64,000 nucleotides of DNA from an uncultured Planctomycetota bacterium (lineage in GTDB: Bacteria; Planctomycetota; UBA1135; GCA-002686595). The stretch lies in assembly GCA_903928115.1 (NCBI GenBank), contig CAIYPP010000020.1, forward strand, positions 1-64,000, in the 5' to 3' direction. The notes under the pieces were generated by a model, which saw only the letters and a list, made by a program, of their open reading frames with translations, was not told where the DNA came from and made no database searches. Positions 1 to 8,182 of the stretch are shown here, piece by piece. The translations under genes and the position numbers were made by a program. The first letter of the stretch is position 1; every line of letters starts with the position of its first letter.

Positions 1-128
1 ACGTGGACGTCGCGACCGAGACCGCGGACCTCACCCGCAACACGATCATGCAGCAAGCCGCCGTCGCCATGCTCGCGCAGGCCAACGTGCAGCCGCAGCT
101 CGCGCTCAGCCTCCTCCAGGGCGGTTGA
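1..128 (+). CDS. fliC: Flagellin, C-terminal fragment (5' end outside window)
   Basis: The open frame from base 3 to the TGA at 126-128 encodes the conserved flagellin C-terminal helix: it begins [13 protein letters not shown] and ends [12 protein letters not shown]. It is nearly identical to the ends of the three complete flagellins downstream. This part of flagellin forms the D0 coiled coil with the N-terminus inside the filament core and is read by the export/chaperone system. The first part of the gene lies to the left of the window, so length and start cannot be given. It is the first visible member of a tandem flagellin array. Confidence 0.93.
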   Translation, partial: VDVATETADLTRNTIMQQAAVAMLAQANVQPQLALSLLQGG

Positions 129-458
129 TGCCAAGGAATCCGGCCTCCTGTGCCGGTCGCTGTTGGGGAGGGCCTCGTTGGCCCTCCCCGTCCCCCCAAC
201 GCTCTTTTTCTCGACAAAACCGACCGTTCGCCCTCCGTCCGCGCCGCGCGCGATTCACGGAGCCGCGAGCTCGACCGCCCGCGCAGCCCCGCCGCGGCGC
301 GCGCCTTGTGCAGCTCTCGAGCAGAGCGCGCGCAGCGCAGCCCGCAGAGCGCGCTCCCGCTGTAGCTCGCTGGTTCGACGGTCCGCTCTTCGCACTCCTC
401 TGCGGTGTGTCCTGCCGCGGAGGTGATTCCCCAACCTCAGCTACACAAGGAAATTGCA
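129..458. other. 330-bp intergenic leader between flagellins 1 and 2
   Basis: This stretch holds the hairpin at 165-189 and then about 250 bp of GC-rich sequence with no supported gene. The frames open here are in-frame extensions of the next flagellin or random open frames of a GC-rich region. I do not see a sigma-28 -10 box (GCCGATAA) or a sigma-54 GG-N10-GC element. A ribosome site AAGGAA lies at 448-453, just before the next start codon. Confidence 0.6.
165..209 (+). terminator. Intrinsic terminator after first flagellin
   Basis: A perfect 10-bp inverted repeat (GGGGAGGGCC at 165-174 and GGCCCTCCCC at 180-189) closes a 5-base loop. A run of five T follows at 205-209. It lies 37 bases after the stop codon of the first flagellin. 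The T-run is about 15 bases from the stem, further than usual, so termination is likely but not certain. Confidence 0.65.
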
Positions 459-1280
459 ATGGGACTTCGTGTCAATACCAACATCGCCGCTCTGACGGCC
501 CAGCGCAACCTCGCTGGCGTCAGCCAGCGTCTCTCCGGCAACTTCGGTCGACTCTCGAGCGGCATGCGCATCTCGACGGCCGCCGATGACGCCGCCGGCC
601 TCGGCATCTCGGAGCGCATGCGCGCTCAGGTGCGTTCGCTCAACGTCGCGAGCCGCAACGCTCAAGACGGCGTCTCGCTGGCGCAGACCGCCGAAGGCGC
701 GCTGCAGGAAGTCAACAACAACCTGACCCGCATGCGCGAGCTGGCCATTCAGGCCTCGAACGGCACGCTCACCTCGCAGGACCGCGCCACGCTCGACACC
801 GAGTTCCAGGCGCTGATCACCGAGATCGACCGCGTCTCGGGCCAGACCACGTTCAACGGCGTCAACCTGCTCGATGGTACGACGACCTCGCTCAGCGTTC
901 AGGTCGGCAACAACTCGGGCGAGACGATCGCCGTGAGCCTCGCGGACATGACCGCGACGGCGCTCAGCATCGGCGGTGAGTCCGTCTCCACGGCCGCCGG
1001 CGCTGCCACGGCTCTGGCCGCCATCGACACCGCGATCGACAACGTCACGACGACGCGTGGCGCGCTCGGCGCGGCGCAGAACCGCCTCACCAGCGCGATC
1101 TCGTCGATCCTGAACACGCGCGAGAACCTCTCGGCCGCCGAGAGCCGCATCCGCGACGTCGACGTCGCGATCGAGACCGCGGACCTCACGCGCAACTCGA
1201 TCTTGCAGCAGGCCGCCGTCTCGGTGCTGGCTCAGGCCAACACCCAGCCGCAGCTCGCCCTCTCGCTGCTCCAAGGCTGA
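459..1280 (+). CDS. fliC: Flagellin (filament subunit), 273 aa
   Basis: This is a flagellar filament subunit. The protein opens with [18 protein letters not shown], the conserved flagellin D0 helix, and carries the D1 signatures [16 protein letters not shown] and QDGVSLAQTAEGAL. It ends with the C-terminal D0 helix ([17 protein letters not shown] ... LALSLLQG). At 273 residues it is a short flagellin with little or no variable D2/D3 domain. The ATG at 459 is preferred over an upstream in-frame ATG at 405 because it matches the flagellin N-terminus and is preceded by AAGGAA at 448-453. It is one of at least four tandem paralogues. Confidence 0.96.
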   Translation: MGLRVNTNIAALTAQRNLAGVSQRLSGNFGRLSSGMRISTAADDAAGLGISERMRAQVRSLNVASRNAQDGVSLAQTAEGALQEVNNNLTRMRELAIQASNGTLTSQDRATLDTEFQALITEIDRVSGQTTFNGVNLLDGTTTSLSVQVGNNSGETIAVSLADMTATALSIGGESVSTAAGAATALAAIDTAIDNVTTTRGALGAAQNRLTSAISSILNTRENLSAAESRIRDVDVAIETADLTRNSILQQAAVSVLAQANTQPQLALSLLQG

Positions 1281-1514
1281 GCCTCGCGGCGCACGCCGCG
1301 AAGCCGACTGCGCGCAGGCGGCGCGACCCGCGAGGGTCCACGCCTCCGCGCTCCAACGAAAACACCCGAGTGCCGGTCACCGCCGGCCCCCGTGCGATGG
1401 CGACGCGTTCGCCGGAAGCGGGGGAGACGCAGCGGCGGTGGAAGCGAGGAGCAGGGCTCGGGTGCGGACTTGCCAACGCGTCACAACCCTCTTTCCAACA
1501 GGAATCGCAACACT

Positions 1515-2333
1515 ATGGGACTTCGTGTCAACACCAACGTCGCTGCTCTCACGAGCCAGCGCAACCTCGGGGCCGTCACCGGCCGTCTCCAGGGCAACTT
1601 CGCCCGTCTGTCGTCGGGCATGCGCATCGCGACTGCCGCGGACGACGCCGCCGGCCTCGGCATCAGCGAGCGCATGCGCGCTCAGGTCCGCTCCTTCACG
1701 GTCGCGAGCCGCAACGCCCAAGACGGCGTTTCGCTCGTGCAGACCGCCGAAGGTGCGCTCCAGGAAGTCAGCAACAACCTGACCCGTATGCGTGAACTCG
1801 CCGTGCAGGCCTCCAACGGCACGCTGACCACGCAGGACCGCGCCACGCTCGACACCGAGTTCCAGGCGCTGGTCACGGAAATCGATCGCGTCTCGAGCCA
1901 GACCACGTTCAACGGCGTGAATCTGCTCGACGGCACGACGACGAGCCTGTCGGTCCAGGTCGGCACGGACGCGGGTGAGTCGATCTCGCTCGGCCTCGCC
2001 GACACGACCTCGACGGGTCTGTCGATCGGCAGCGTCTCGGTGACGAGCGCGGCCAACGCCTCGACGGCGCTCTCGGCCATCGACTCGGCGATCGACAGCG
2101 TCACGACGGCTCGCGGCACGCTCGGCGCGTCGCAGAACCGCCTGACGAGCGCGATCTCGTCGATCCTCAACACGCGCGAGAACCTCTCGGCCGCCGAGAG
2201 CCGCATCCGCGACGTCGACGTCGCGATCGAGACCGCGGACCTCACGCGCAACTCGATCCTGCAGCAGGCCGCGGTCAGCGTCCTCTCGCAGGCCAACGTG
2301 CAGCCGCAGCTCGCGCTGTCGCTGCTCGGCTGA
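1515..2333 (+). CDS. fliC: Flagellin (filament subunit), 272 aa
   Basis: This is the second complete flagellin. N- and C-terminal D0/D1 segments are nearly identical to its neighbours ([18 protein letters not shown] at the start, [10 protein letters not shown] at the end). The short central part around residues 150-200 is where the paralogues differ most. The start at 1515 is fixed by the flagellin N-terminus and an AGGA a few bases upstream near 1499-1502. The in-frame ATG at 1392 would add a meaningless Arg-rich leader. It is separated from the previous flagellin by 234 bp, so each copy probably has its own promoter. Confidence 0.96.
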   Translation: MGLRVNTNVAALTSQRNLGAVTGRLQGNFARLSSGMRIATAADDAAGLGISERMRAQVRSFTVASRNAQDGVSLVQTAEGALQEVSNNLTRMRELAVQASNGTLTTQDRATLDTEFQALVTEIDRVSSQTTFNGVNLLDGTTTSLSVQVGTDAGESISLGLADTTSTGLSIGSVSVTSAANASTALSAIDSAIDSVTTARGTLGASQNRLTSAISSILNTRENLSAAESRIRDVDVAIETADLTRNSILQQAAVSVLSQANVQPQLALSLLG

Positions 2334-2843
2334 TCCCTGACAAGTAAGGCGGGCTCCCGTGCTTCTCGCTCCCCCCCGGCGGGGGCCCGCTCAGCCCGAA
2401 ACCCTGGCTATTCGTAGCTGAGGGGGCCAGGGTGGAAGGCTACCGAGCTCCGTTCCGCGCTTGCGCGGGGCGGGGCTCGCAGCTTTTTCCAGCGCCACCG
2501 CGAGCGCGGGCGGCCAAAACCGGATTCTCTGTCGAGCGTTCGCGGGGTCATCCGAAGGAGCGTGTGCCGCGAGGAGTCCCGCGCGGCGCGCGAGCGCAGC
2601 GAGCGGGACGACGAGCAGCACCGCGTCACGGTTTCGCGCTTCGCCCCGAAGGGTGGGGAGGGGGTGGAGCCGCGGCGGGGTCCACGACGCCCACGGCGTC
2701 CCGAGAGTGATCTTCCGTCCCTCGTCCTTCCGCAGTGCCAGCGGTCCGACGAGCGTTCCCAAGGACCGAAGCTTCGCTCGTGGGAACTCCGGCGAGGCGC
2801 CTCCTCATCACCACGGACCGCCAGCCTCAAGGAAACCACGCAC
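2334..2843. other. 510-bp intergenic leader between flagellins 3 and 4
   Basis: No supported gene is present. Three inverted repeats are visible. GCGGGC at 2349-2354 pairs with GCCCGC at 2385-2390. ACCCTGGC at 2401-2408 pairs with GCCAGGGT at 2426-2433. GTTCCCA at 2755-2761 pairs with TGGGAAC at 2781-2787 around a central CGAAGCTTCG palindrome. The first two may end transcription of the preceding flagellin. The third lies about 57-89 bases before the next start codon and may be part of its mRNA leader. A ribosome site AAGGA lies at 2829-2833. Confidence 0.5.
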
Positions 2844-3662
2844 ATGGGTCTTCGCGTCAACACCAACGTCGCCGCGCTCACTAGCCAGCGCAACCTCGGC
2901 GCCGTTTCGAGCCGCCTGCAGGGCAACTTCGCCCGACTCTCTTCCGGTCTGCGCATCGCGACCGCCGCCGACGATGCGGCGGGCCTCGGCATCTCCGAGC
3001 GCATGCGCGGTCAGATTCGCAGCTACACGGTCGCGAGCCGCAACGCGCAGGACGGCGTGTCGATGGCCCAGACGGCCGAAGGCGCGCTTCAGGAGGTCAG
3101 CAACAACCTGACGCGCATGCGCGAGCTCGCGGTGCAGGCTTCGAACGGCACGCTGACGACCGCAGACCGCAGCACGCTCAACACCGAGTTCCAGGCGCTG
3201 GTCACCGAGATCAACCGCGTCTCTGGCCAGACGACGTTCAACGGGGTCAACCTGCTCGACGGCTCGACCACGAGCCTCAACATCCAGGTCGGCCTCAACT
3301 CGGGCGATACGATCGCGCTGAGCCTCTCCGACACGACTTCCACGGGCCTCTCGCTCGGCTCGCTCAGCGTGTCGAGCTCGGCCAACGCCTCGACGGCGCT
3401 CGCGGCCATCGACACCGCGATCGACACGGTGACGACCACCCGCGGCACGCTCGGCGCGCAGATGAACCGCATGACCAGCGCGATCTCCTCGATCCTCAAC
3501 ACGCGCGACAACCTCTCGGCTGCCGAGAGCCGCATCCGCGACGTCGACGTGGCGACCGAGACGAGCGATCTCACGCGCAACTCGATCCTCCAGCAGGCCG
3601 CGATCAGCGTCCTGTCGCAGGCGAACGTCCAGCCGCAGCTCGCGCTCCGGCTCCTCGCCTGA
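2844..3662 (+). CDS. fliC: Flagellin (filament subunit), 272 aa
   Basis: This is the third complete and last visible flagellin. It opens [21 protein letters not shown], has the [16 protein letters not shown] motif, and ends QPQLALRLLA, slightly different from the LALSLL tail of its paralogues. Its C-terminal region also differs (DVATETSDLTRN, and two Met residues near [12 protein letters not shown]), so it is the most diverged copy here. The ATG at 2844 sits ten bases after an AAGGA ribosome site. An in-frame open extension back to 2562 is not credible as protein. The hook-filament cap gene fliD follows. Confidence 0.96.
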   Translation: MGLRVNTNVAALTSQRNLGAVSSRLQGNFARLSSGLRIATAADDAAGLGISERMRGQIRSYTVASRNAQDGVSMAQTAEGALQEVSNNLTRMRELAVQASNGTLTTADRSTLNTEFQALVTEINRVSGQTTFNGVNLLDGSTTSLNIQVGLNSGDTIALSLSDTTSTGLSLGSLSVSSSANASTALAAIDTAIDTVTTTRGTLGAQMNRMTSAISSILNTRDNLSAAESRIRDVDVATETSDLTRNSILQQAAISVLSQANVQPQLALRLLA

Positions 3663-3693
3663 TCCAAGAAAATCGTCCTGTGGACGAAGAGGG

Positions 3694-3727
3694 CGGCGCG
3701 GCTCCCCGGGCACGGGGGGTCGCGCCG
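3694..3727 (+). terminator. Possible terminator hairpin after last flagellin
   Basis: CGGCGCG at 3694-3700 pairs with CGCGCCG at 3721-3727, with a further CCCC/GGGG pairing inside the loop. No T-run follows directly. A smaller hairpin (ACGGAA at 3743-3748 with TTCCGT at 3754-3759, rich in T) lies just downstream. It would separate flagellin transcription from fliD. Confidence 0.35.
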
Positions 3728-3784
3728 GTTCACATGGTCGGTACGGAAGATTTTTCCGTGCGCATTTGTCCATCTGCGTCGCGC

Positions 3785-3812
3785 TAATCCGCAGCGGGAC
3801 AGCCGCCGATAA
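3785..3812 (+). promoter_or_regulatory. Candidate sigma-28 (FliA) promoter for fliD
   Basis: The octamer GCCGATAA at 3805-3812 is an exact match to the enteric FliA -10 consensus. A TAAT at 3785-3788 sits 16 bases upstream, near the usual position of the TAAA -35 core. The rest of the -35 box is a poor match. It lies 36 bases before the fliD start, a sensible leader length, and fliA itself is encoded at 15959-16693. Confidence 0.6.
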
Positions 3813-3848
3813 CTCCACGCGGCCGGAAGCGGCCACGGGAGCACGAGC

Positions 3849-5324
3849 ATGGCATCACCGATCAGCTTTGGCGGGCTGGGCAGCGGCCTCGACACGCGCG
3901 CGATCATCGACGCGCTGATCGCCGTCGAGCGCGTGCCGATCCAGCAGATGGAGACGCGCAAGAAGGGGGATCAGGACAAGATCAACCTGCTCAACACGTT
4001 CCGCGGCAAGGTCGACGCCCTGCGCACCAAGGCCAACGCCCTCGGCTCGCTCGCTGGCTTTCTCTCGTTCAAGGTGAGCCAGAGCGAAGAAGGTCTCGCG
4101 ACGATCTCCGCCAGCGGTTCAGCGGCGGCCGGAACGCACTCGCTCGTCGTCAACCAAGTCGCCACCACGGACCGTTGGGCATTCAACGGAGTCGCGGACC
4201 CCGACGCGGACCTCGGTACGGTCGATGGTCAGACCGTGTCGTTCACCTACGACGGCCAGACGTACACGGCGACGATGGACGCGGCCACCTCGTCGCTCAA
4301 CGACATCGCGTCCAAGATCAACGCCGCCGCGCAGGACAAGGTCGCGGCCACCGTCGTCAACGCGGGTACGAGCGCGGCGCCGAGCTGGCAGCTCGTCCTC
4401 ACAGCAAAGCAGACGGGAAAGAACTACCGCATCGGCGCGATCGCGACCACGGTCACGAACCTCTCGATCAACGCCGCGGGCCCCAACGCGCAGGGAGTGG
4501 CCCAGAGCACGAACAACATCAGTGTCGGCTCGAACGCGATCGCCGTGGTCGACGGCCTCACAGTGGAGCGCACCGACAACGACTTCGACGATGTGATCGC
4601 GGGTGTGTCGATCTCGCTCCTCGATGCCGATCCGGCGAAGACCGTGCAGTTCACGGTCGAGGCCGACAAGACCGCGGTGAAGGGCAAGGTCAAGGAGTTC
4701 GTCGACGCTTACAACGAGGTCGTCAAGTTCGTGCGCGACCAGAACAAGTACGACCCCGAGAAGGGCCCGGGCGGCGCGCTCTTTGGAGACTCTGCTCTGA
4801 AGACGATCCAGCGCACGCTCTCGGGCGCGCTGTTCGGCCAGACCGCAGCGCAGGTGAGTGCCGACACGTCGGGCTATGGCACGCTGCGCCTCGTCGGCGT
4901 CGAGAGTCAGTCCGACGGCTCGCTCAAGATCAATGACAAGGTGATGGACGCGAAGATCGACGCGGACCTCACGAAGTTCGCCGACCTCTTCGCGGACACC
5001 GACGGCTTCAACAACGCCGGCGCGCCGGTCGGAACGCCTCGCTACTACTTCGACATCACGGCAGATACCGGCCTCGGCGACGATCTCGCGCGCGCGATCG
5101 ATCAAGTCGTGAAGAGCTACGGCGATCAGTCGGGCAGCTTCTACAAGGGAGTGTTCGACGCGCGCGTCGAGACGCTCAATTCGAACATCAAGGGCATCAA
5201 CGAGCGCATCGAGCAGCGCGAGCTACGCATCGATCGCATGCAGGAGCAGCTCACGCGCCGCTTCGCGTCGCTGGAGAGCTTGATGGCCCAGCTCCAGAGC
5301 CAGTCCGCCTACCTCAACCGCTGA
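3849..5324 (+). CDS. fliD: Flagellar filament cap protein FliD, 491 aa
   Basis: FliD (HAP2) forms the cap at the filament tip and folds exported flagellin into the growing filament. The N-terminus (SFGGLGSGLDTRAIIDALI) is the conserved FliD_N motif that interacts with the hook-associated proteins. The C-terminal 60 residues form a heptad-rich helix (NERIEQRELRIDRMQEQL) ending SQSAYLNR, as in the FliD_C family. The length of 491 residues is normal for a FliD. It is followed 20 bases later by fliS, giving a fliD-fliS-unknown cluster driven by the candidate sigma-28 promoter at 3785-3812. Confidence 0.96.
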   Translation: MASPISFGGLGSGLDTRAIIDALIAVERVPIQQMETRKKGDQDKINLLNTFRGKVDALRTKANALGSLAGFLSFKVSQSEEGLATISASGSAAAGTHSLVVNQVATTDRWAFNGVADPDADLGTVDGQTVSFTYDGQTYTATMDAATSSLNDIASKINAAAQDKVAATVVNAGTSAAPSWQLVLTAKQTGKNYRIGAIATTVTNLSINAAGPNAQGVAQSTNNISVGSNAIAVVDGLTVERTDNDFDDVIAGVSISLLDADPAKTVQFTVEADKTAVKGKVKEFVDAYNEVVKFVRDQNKYDPEKGPGGALFGDSALKTIQRTLSGALFGQTAAQVSADTSGYGTLRLVGVESQSDGSLKINDKVMDAKIDADLTKFADLFADTDGFNNAGAPVGTPRYYFDITADTGLGDDLARAIDQVVKSYGDQSGSFYKGVFDARVETLNSNIKGINERIEQRELRIDRMQEQLTRRFASLESLMAQLQSQSAYLNR

Positions 5325-5344
5325 AACTCCGCAGGAACGACCGC

Positions 5345-5728
5345 ATGGATCCCCGCTCCGCCGCCGGCGCCTACCGCGAAGCCGCCTTCGAGAATGCGCC
5401 GCCGATCAAGATCGTGCGCATGCTCTACGCTGGTGCGCTGCGCTTCCTCGATCAGGCCGCGCAGGAAACGCCGGGCGGCCCGGGCTCGCGCTGGGCGGGC
5501 TTGCTCGCTCGCACCGATGCCGTGGTCACCGAGCTGCGTTGCTCGCTCGACAAGAACGTCGCGCCCGACGTCGCGGAGAGCCTCGAGCAGCTCTACCTCT
5601 TCGTCGAGGACCGTCTGCGCGAAGCGCAGCGCACGCAGGATCCCGAGCACGTCGCGTCGGCCCGCAAGGTCCTGGTCACCTTGCAGCAGGCGTGGAATCA
5701 GGTCGAGGCGTCGTCGCGCGGAGCGTGA
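5345..5728 (+). CDS. fliS: Flagellar export chaperone FliS, 127 aa
   Basis: FliS is a cytosolic four-helix chaperone that holds the flagellin C-terminal helix unfolded until export. The protein has the family hallmarks: a Tyr-rich start (AYREAAFENAPPIKIVRMLY), the LYAGALRFLDQA segment of helix 2, and a late helix with ASARKVLVTLQQAWNQV. The length is typical. It lies directly after fliD, the most common arrangement. The last bases of the gene contain the GTG start of the next gene. Confidence 0.93.
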   Translation: MDPRSAAGAYREAAFENAPPIKIVRMLYAGALRFLDQAAQETPGGPGSRWAGLLARTDAVVTELRCSLDKNVAPDVAESLEQLYLFVEDRLREAQRTQDPEHVASARKVLVTLQQAWNQVEASSRGA

Positions 5729-6060
5729 GCGTGCCCCACGAAGACCCGCAGGTCGAGCTGGAACTCGCGCTGGGGCTGCTCTTCGAGCGGACTAGCGATG
5801 CACGCGCGGGCGCTCCCGAGCTCGACGCGGCCTCCCGCCGCGCCGCACTCGCGTTCGAACGCTGGACCGCCGCCGCTTGTGGACAAGATCCGGCGCTTTC
5901 TGCGCGGATTCGCGGCCGTATCGAGCTCCTGCGCGGCGCCGTCGATGCGGAGCTGCGCGAGACGGGGCGCCGGATCGAGCTCGCCGTGCTCGCACAACGA
6001 GCCCTTGCGAGTCAGACGGAGCCCGCGCGCTCTGTCGCCGGCTGCGACCACGCAGGCTGA
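5725..6060 (+). CDS. Small protein coupled to fliS, possible FliT/FlgN-like chaperone, 111 aa
   Basis: A GTG at 5725 overlaps the fliS stop codon (GTGA), so translation is probably coupled to fliS. The open frame runs to 6060. A second GTG at 5731 is an alternative start. The product is about 111 residues, predicted mostly helical, with charged stretches (ARIRGRIELLRGAVDAELRETGRRIELAVL) that resemble a small export chaperone. Position after fliD-fliS is where fliT sits in enterics, and FliT/FlgN proteins are poorly conserved. No family can be assigned from sequence alone. The gene ends just before the convergent HDOD-GGDEF gene. Confidence 0.6.
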   Translation: MSVPHEDPQVELELALGLLFERTSDARAGAPELDAASRRAALAFERWTAAACGQDPALSARIRGRIELLRGAVDAELRETGRRIELAVLAQRALASQTEPARSVAGCDHAG

Positions 6061-6084
6061 AGCGGGTCGCGCACTGCGTCGGCC

Positions 6085-8157
6085 TCAGGCCGCGCGCATC
6101 ACGCGGTTTCGTCCGGCGTGCTTCGCTTCGTAGAGCGCCGCGTCCGCGCGCCCGATCAGCGCCGTCGCGCCTTCGCCCCGCTGCCACTGGGCCGCGCCCA
6201 TCGAGATCGAGACCTGCAGGCCGCGATAGCTCTCGAGCCGCTCCGTGCCGTAGTCCTGCACGATGCGGCGGAGCTCGTCGCCGAGCTCGAGCGCGCGCTC
6301 GATGGTGCAGTTGGGCAGCAACACGACGAACTCCTCGCCGCCGTAGCGCGCCACGAGATCGCCCTTGCGCACGGTGGCTTGCAGGATGCGCACGAGGTCC
6401 TGCAGCAAGCTGTCGCCCGTCTGGTGGCCCATCGTGTCGTTGAAGCGCTTGAAGTGGTCCAGATCCATGATGAGCAACGCGAACGGCAGTCGCGTGCGCT
6501 CGCTCTGGCTTGCGAGGAACTCGAGCCGTTCCATCAGCTTGCGGCGCGTCGCCGCGCCCGTGAGAGGATCTTGCGTGGCGAGCTGCTTGTTCGCGCGCTC
6601 CATGCGCTCGAACTTGACGAGCAGGCTCGCTTGGTCGGCGATGCTGCCGAGCGCGTGCTCTTCGCCGGGAACCGGAGCACGCCCTGCGCGACCTCGATCC
6701 GCGACGAGCAGCATGCGCCGCCCCGACTCGTGGTCGCGCAGTGGCGCGATCACGGCCGAGTGAACGTCGCAGAGCTCCAGCACGCGCTGGTGCAGCGGGT
6801 CATGGGCCTCGCGGTCGATGCGCGCGGCGCGTTCGAGCGAGTCGCGCTCGGCAGGACACGGCAGCCAGAGCCCCTCCTGCGTGCGCGTCTCGCCGGGAGC
6901 CGCTTGGGACAGGCGAACGACGAGCTTGCCCTCGCGTTCGTCGAGCTCGAGGCATGAGATGCGGCGGAAGTCCATCCGCTCCATCGTCTTGAGCATGACG
7001 CCCGGCAGCGGGTCGCCGTCGCCGAGGCGCTCGAAGCTGTACTGCAGCACGTCGAACACCGACTGGCTCGCGCGCAGCACATGCTCGCGCTCCAAGAGGC
7101 GCCGCTGCAGTTCCTCGCGGGCGGCCATGATGGTGGGGAACGCCTCTTCGATCGTGCGCGCGCGGGGGCGGGCAAGCTCGGCCGCGCGACCGACGGCGTC
7201 GCGCACCAACTCCAACACGTTCGGCACATCCACCGCATCGAGCAGCTTGGCGACATCGCTGGGCACCGGCTCGGGTCCGAGCGTGGCGTGGAGCGGGAAG
7301 CCCGCGTCGTGCGCTGCATGGAATCCCGCGCGCACCAACGACGCGAGGTGCACGTCGACACCTTCCGCGCCCATGCGCTCCAGCTCGTCCGGCTTGCGAT
7401 ACAGCGCCGCGAGCACGTCGTGGAGCTCGTACGGCAGGTTCCATGCATCGGCCAGCGTCAGGGCCAAGAGCTCGTGGTCGAAGTTGAACGTCTCGCGCTC
7501 GGTCTGAAGCCAGCCCGCGAGTGGCAGGTGCATGGCGCGTGCCTCGACGTCGTGCATGGCTCGCTCGTCGAGCTGCCACAGCGCGAGCGAGCCGATCGAG
7601 GCCAGCAGTCCCGCCGTGTAGGCCGTCTCTGGCTCCGCGTAGTGCGTCGCGCGCGCGAGGGCGGCGGCTGCGGTGGCGGTGGCGACGGCATGCTTGCGCG
7701 AGTCGAGCGAGCAAGCGGCTCCCTCCGGCGCGTCGAGGGGCTCGAAGCGCCCACGGATCGGCAGCTTGAGCGCGAGGTCGCGCAGGCGCTCGGCGTTGAG
7801 GTGGTTGAGCGCGTTGTTGAGGTGGAGCGCGAAGCGGCTCTTGCGCTCCGAGGGATCCAGCAGACGAAGGACCTCCAGCGCGAGGCCGGGATCCGTGCGG
7901 ATCAGGCTCGCGATGTCGCGCTGGGACCCAGCAGGGTCGAGCACCAACTCCAGCAGGCGGACCACGCTGGACGCGGGGGATGCCAGAACTGGGACTTGCT
8001 GGAGCGCGGCTTGGGCGCGATGGAGCCGATGCACGGTGAGGTCGGCGGCGGGGTGGCCGCATGGGGAGTGGGGGGGCGCGAGGCCACGCAAGGGCCCGAC
8101 GGGCGCTCCATCGGCCTTCCTGACACCGAAAATTGAGGTCGGGGCGGTTGTCCACAA
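6085..8157 (-). CDS. HDOD-GAF-GGDEF signalling protein (putative diguanylate cyclase)
   Basis: An N-terminal HDOD domain (about residues 45-270; QVPVLASPASSVVRLLELV, then an SLIRTDPGLALEVLRLL helix) is followed by a GAF-like region and a C-terminal GGDEF domain. The active-site motif is GGEEF. An RKGD sequence five residues before it fits the RxxD allosteric inhibition site, so an active, product-inhibited cyclic-di-GMP synthase is likely. Late GGDEF motifs (SISMGAAQW, ADAALYEAKHAGRNRV) are intact. The longest frame starts at a TTG (8157). Later TTG or GTG codons near 8091 and 8034 are also possible, and the HDOD domain begins after them. It is transcribed away from fliO and faces the fliD-fliS unit, so a role in controlling motility is likely but inferred. 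Confidence 0.87.
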   Translation of the reverse strand: MWTTAPTSIFGVRKADGAPVGPLRGLAPPHSPCGHPAADLTVHRLHRAQAALQQVPVLASPASSVVRLLELVLDPAGSQRDIASLIRTDPGLALEVLRLLDPSERKSRFALHLNNALNHLNAERLRDLALKLPIRGRFEPLDAPEGAACSLDSRKHAVATATAAAALARATHYAEPETAYTAGLLASIGSLALWQLDERAMHDVEARAMHLPLAGWLQTERETFNFDHELLALTLADAWNLPYELHDVLAALYRKPDELERMGAEGVDVHLASLVRAGFHAAHDAGFPLHATLGPEPVPSDVAKLLDAVDVPNVLELVRDAVGRAAELARPRARTIEEAFPTIMAAREELQRRLLEREHVLRASQSVFDVLQYSFERLGDGDPLPGVMLKTMERMDFRRISCLELDEREGKLVVRLSQAAPGETRTQEGLWLPCPAERDSLERAARIDREAHDPLHQRVLELCDVHSAVIAPLRDHESGRRMLLVADRGRAGRAPVPGEEHALGSIADQASLLVKFERMERANKQLATQDPLTGAATRRKLMERLEFLASQSERTRLPFALLIMDLDHFKRFNDTMGHQTGDSLLQDLVRILQATVRKGDLVARYGGEEFVVLLPNCTIERALELGDELRRIVQDYGTERLESYRGLQVSISMGAAQWQRGEGATALIGRADAALYEAKHAGRNRVMRAA

Positions 8158-8164
8158 TGTGGAC
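8150..8164. promoter_or_regulatory. Palindrome GTCCAC-AAT-GTGGAC at HDOD-GGDEF start
   Basis: This is a perfect 6+6 inverted repeat with a 3-base spacer in the divergent region between the HDOD-GGDEF gene and fliO. It covers the TTG that opens the longest HDOD-GGDEF frame. If that TTG is not the start, the site sits in the promoter or leader of the gene. It looks like an operator for a dimeric regulator; the regulator is unknown. Confidence 0.4.
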
Positions 8165-8182
8165 GCGGGCCGTCTCTGGGAG

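Noticed and set aside
369-390. TGGTTCGA resembling a tRNA T-loop in the flagellin leader
   Set aside because: The bases on either side do not pair as a T-stem and no acceptor, D or anticodon arm can be built around it.
441-1274. Long minus-strand open frames opposite the flagellins and many later genes
   Set aside because: They are shadows of real genes in high-GC sequence: Arg/Ala/Val-rich, no family similarity, no ribosome site, and fully covered by well-supported genes on the other strand.
1284-1301. Hairpin TCGCGGCG/CGCCGCGA just after the second flagellin
   Set aside because: The loop is only two bases and no T-run follows. Such short palindromes are common in this base composition.
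448-2833. Possible CsrA binding sites (ANGGA) at the flagellin ribosome sites
   Set aside because: All three Shine-Dalgarno regions contain AGGA, but only the first has a wider match to the CsrA consensus. No hairpin presents the GGA. The match is expected from the ribosome site alone.
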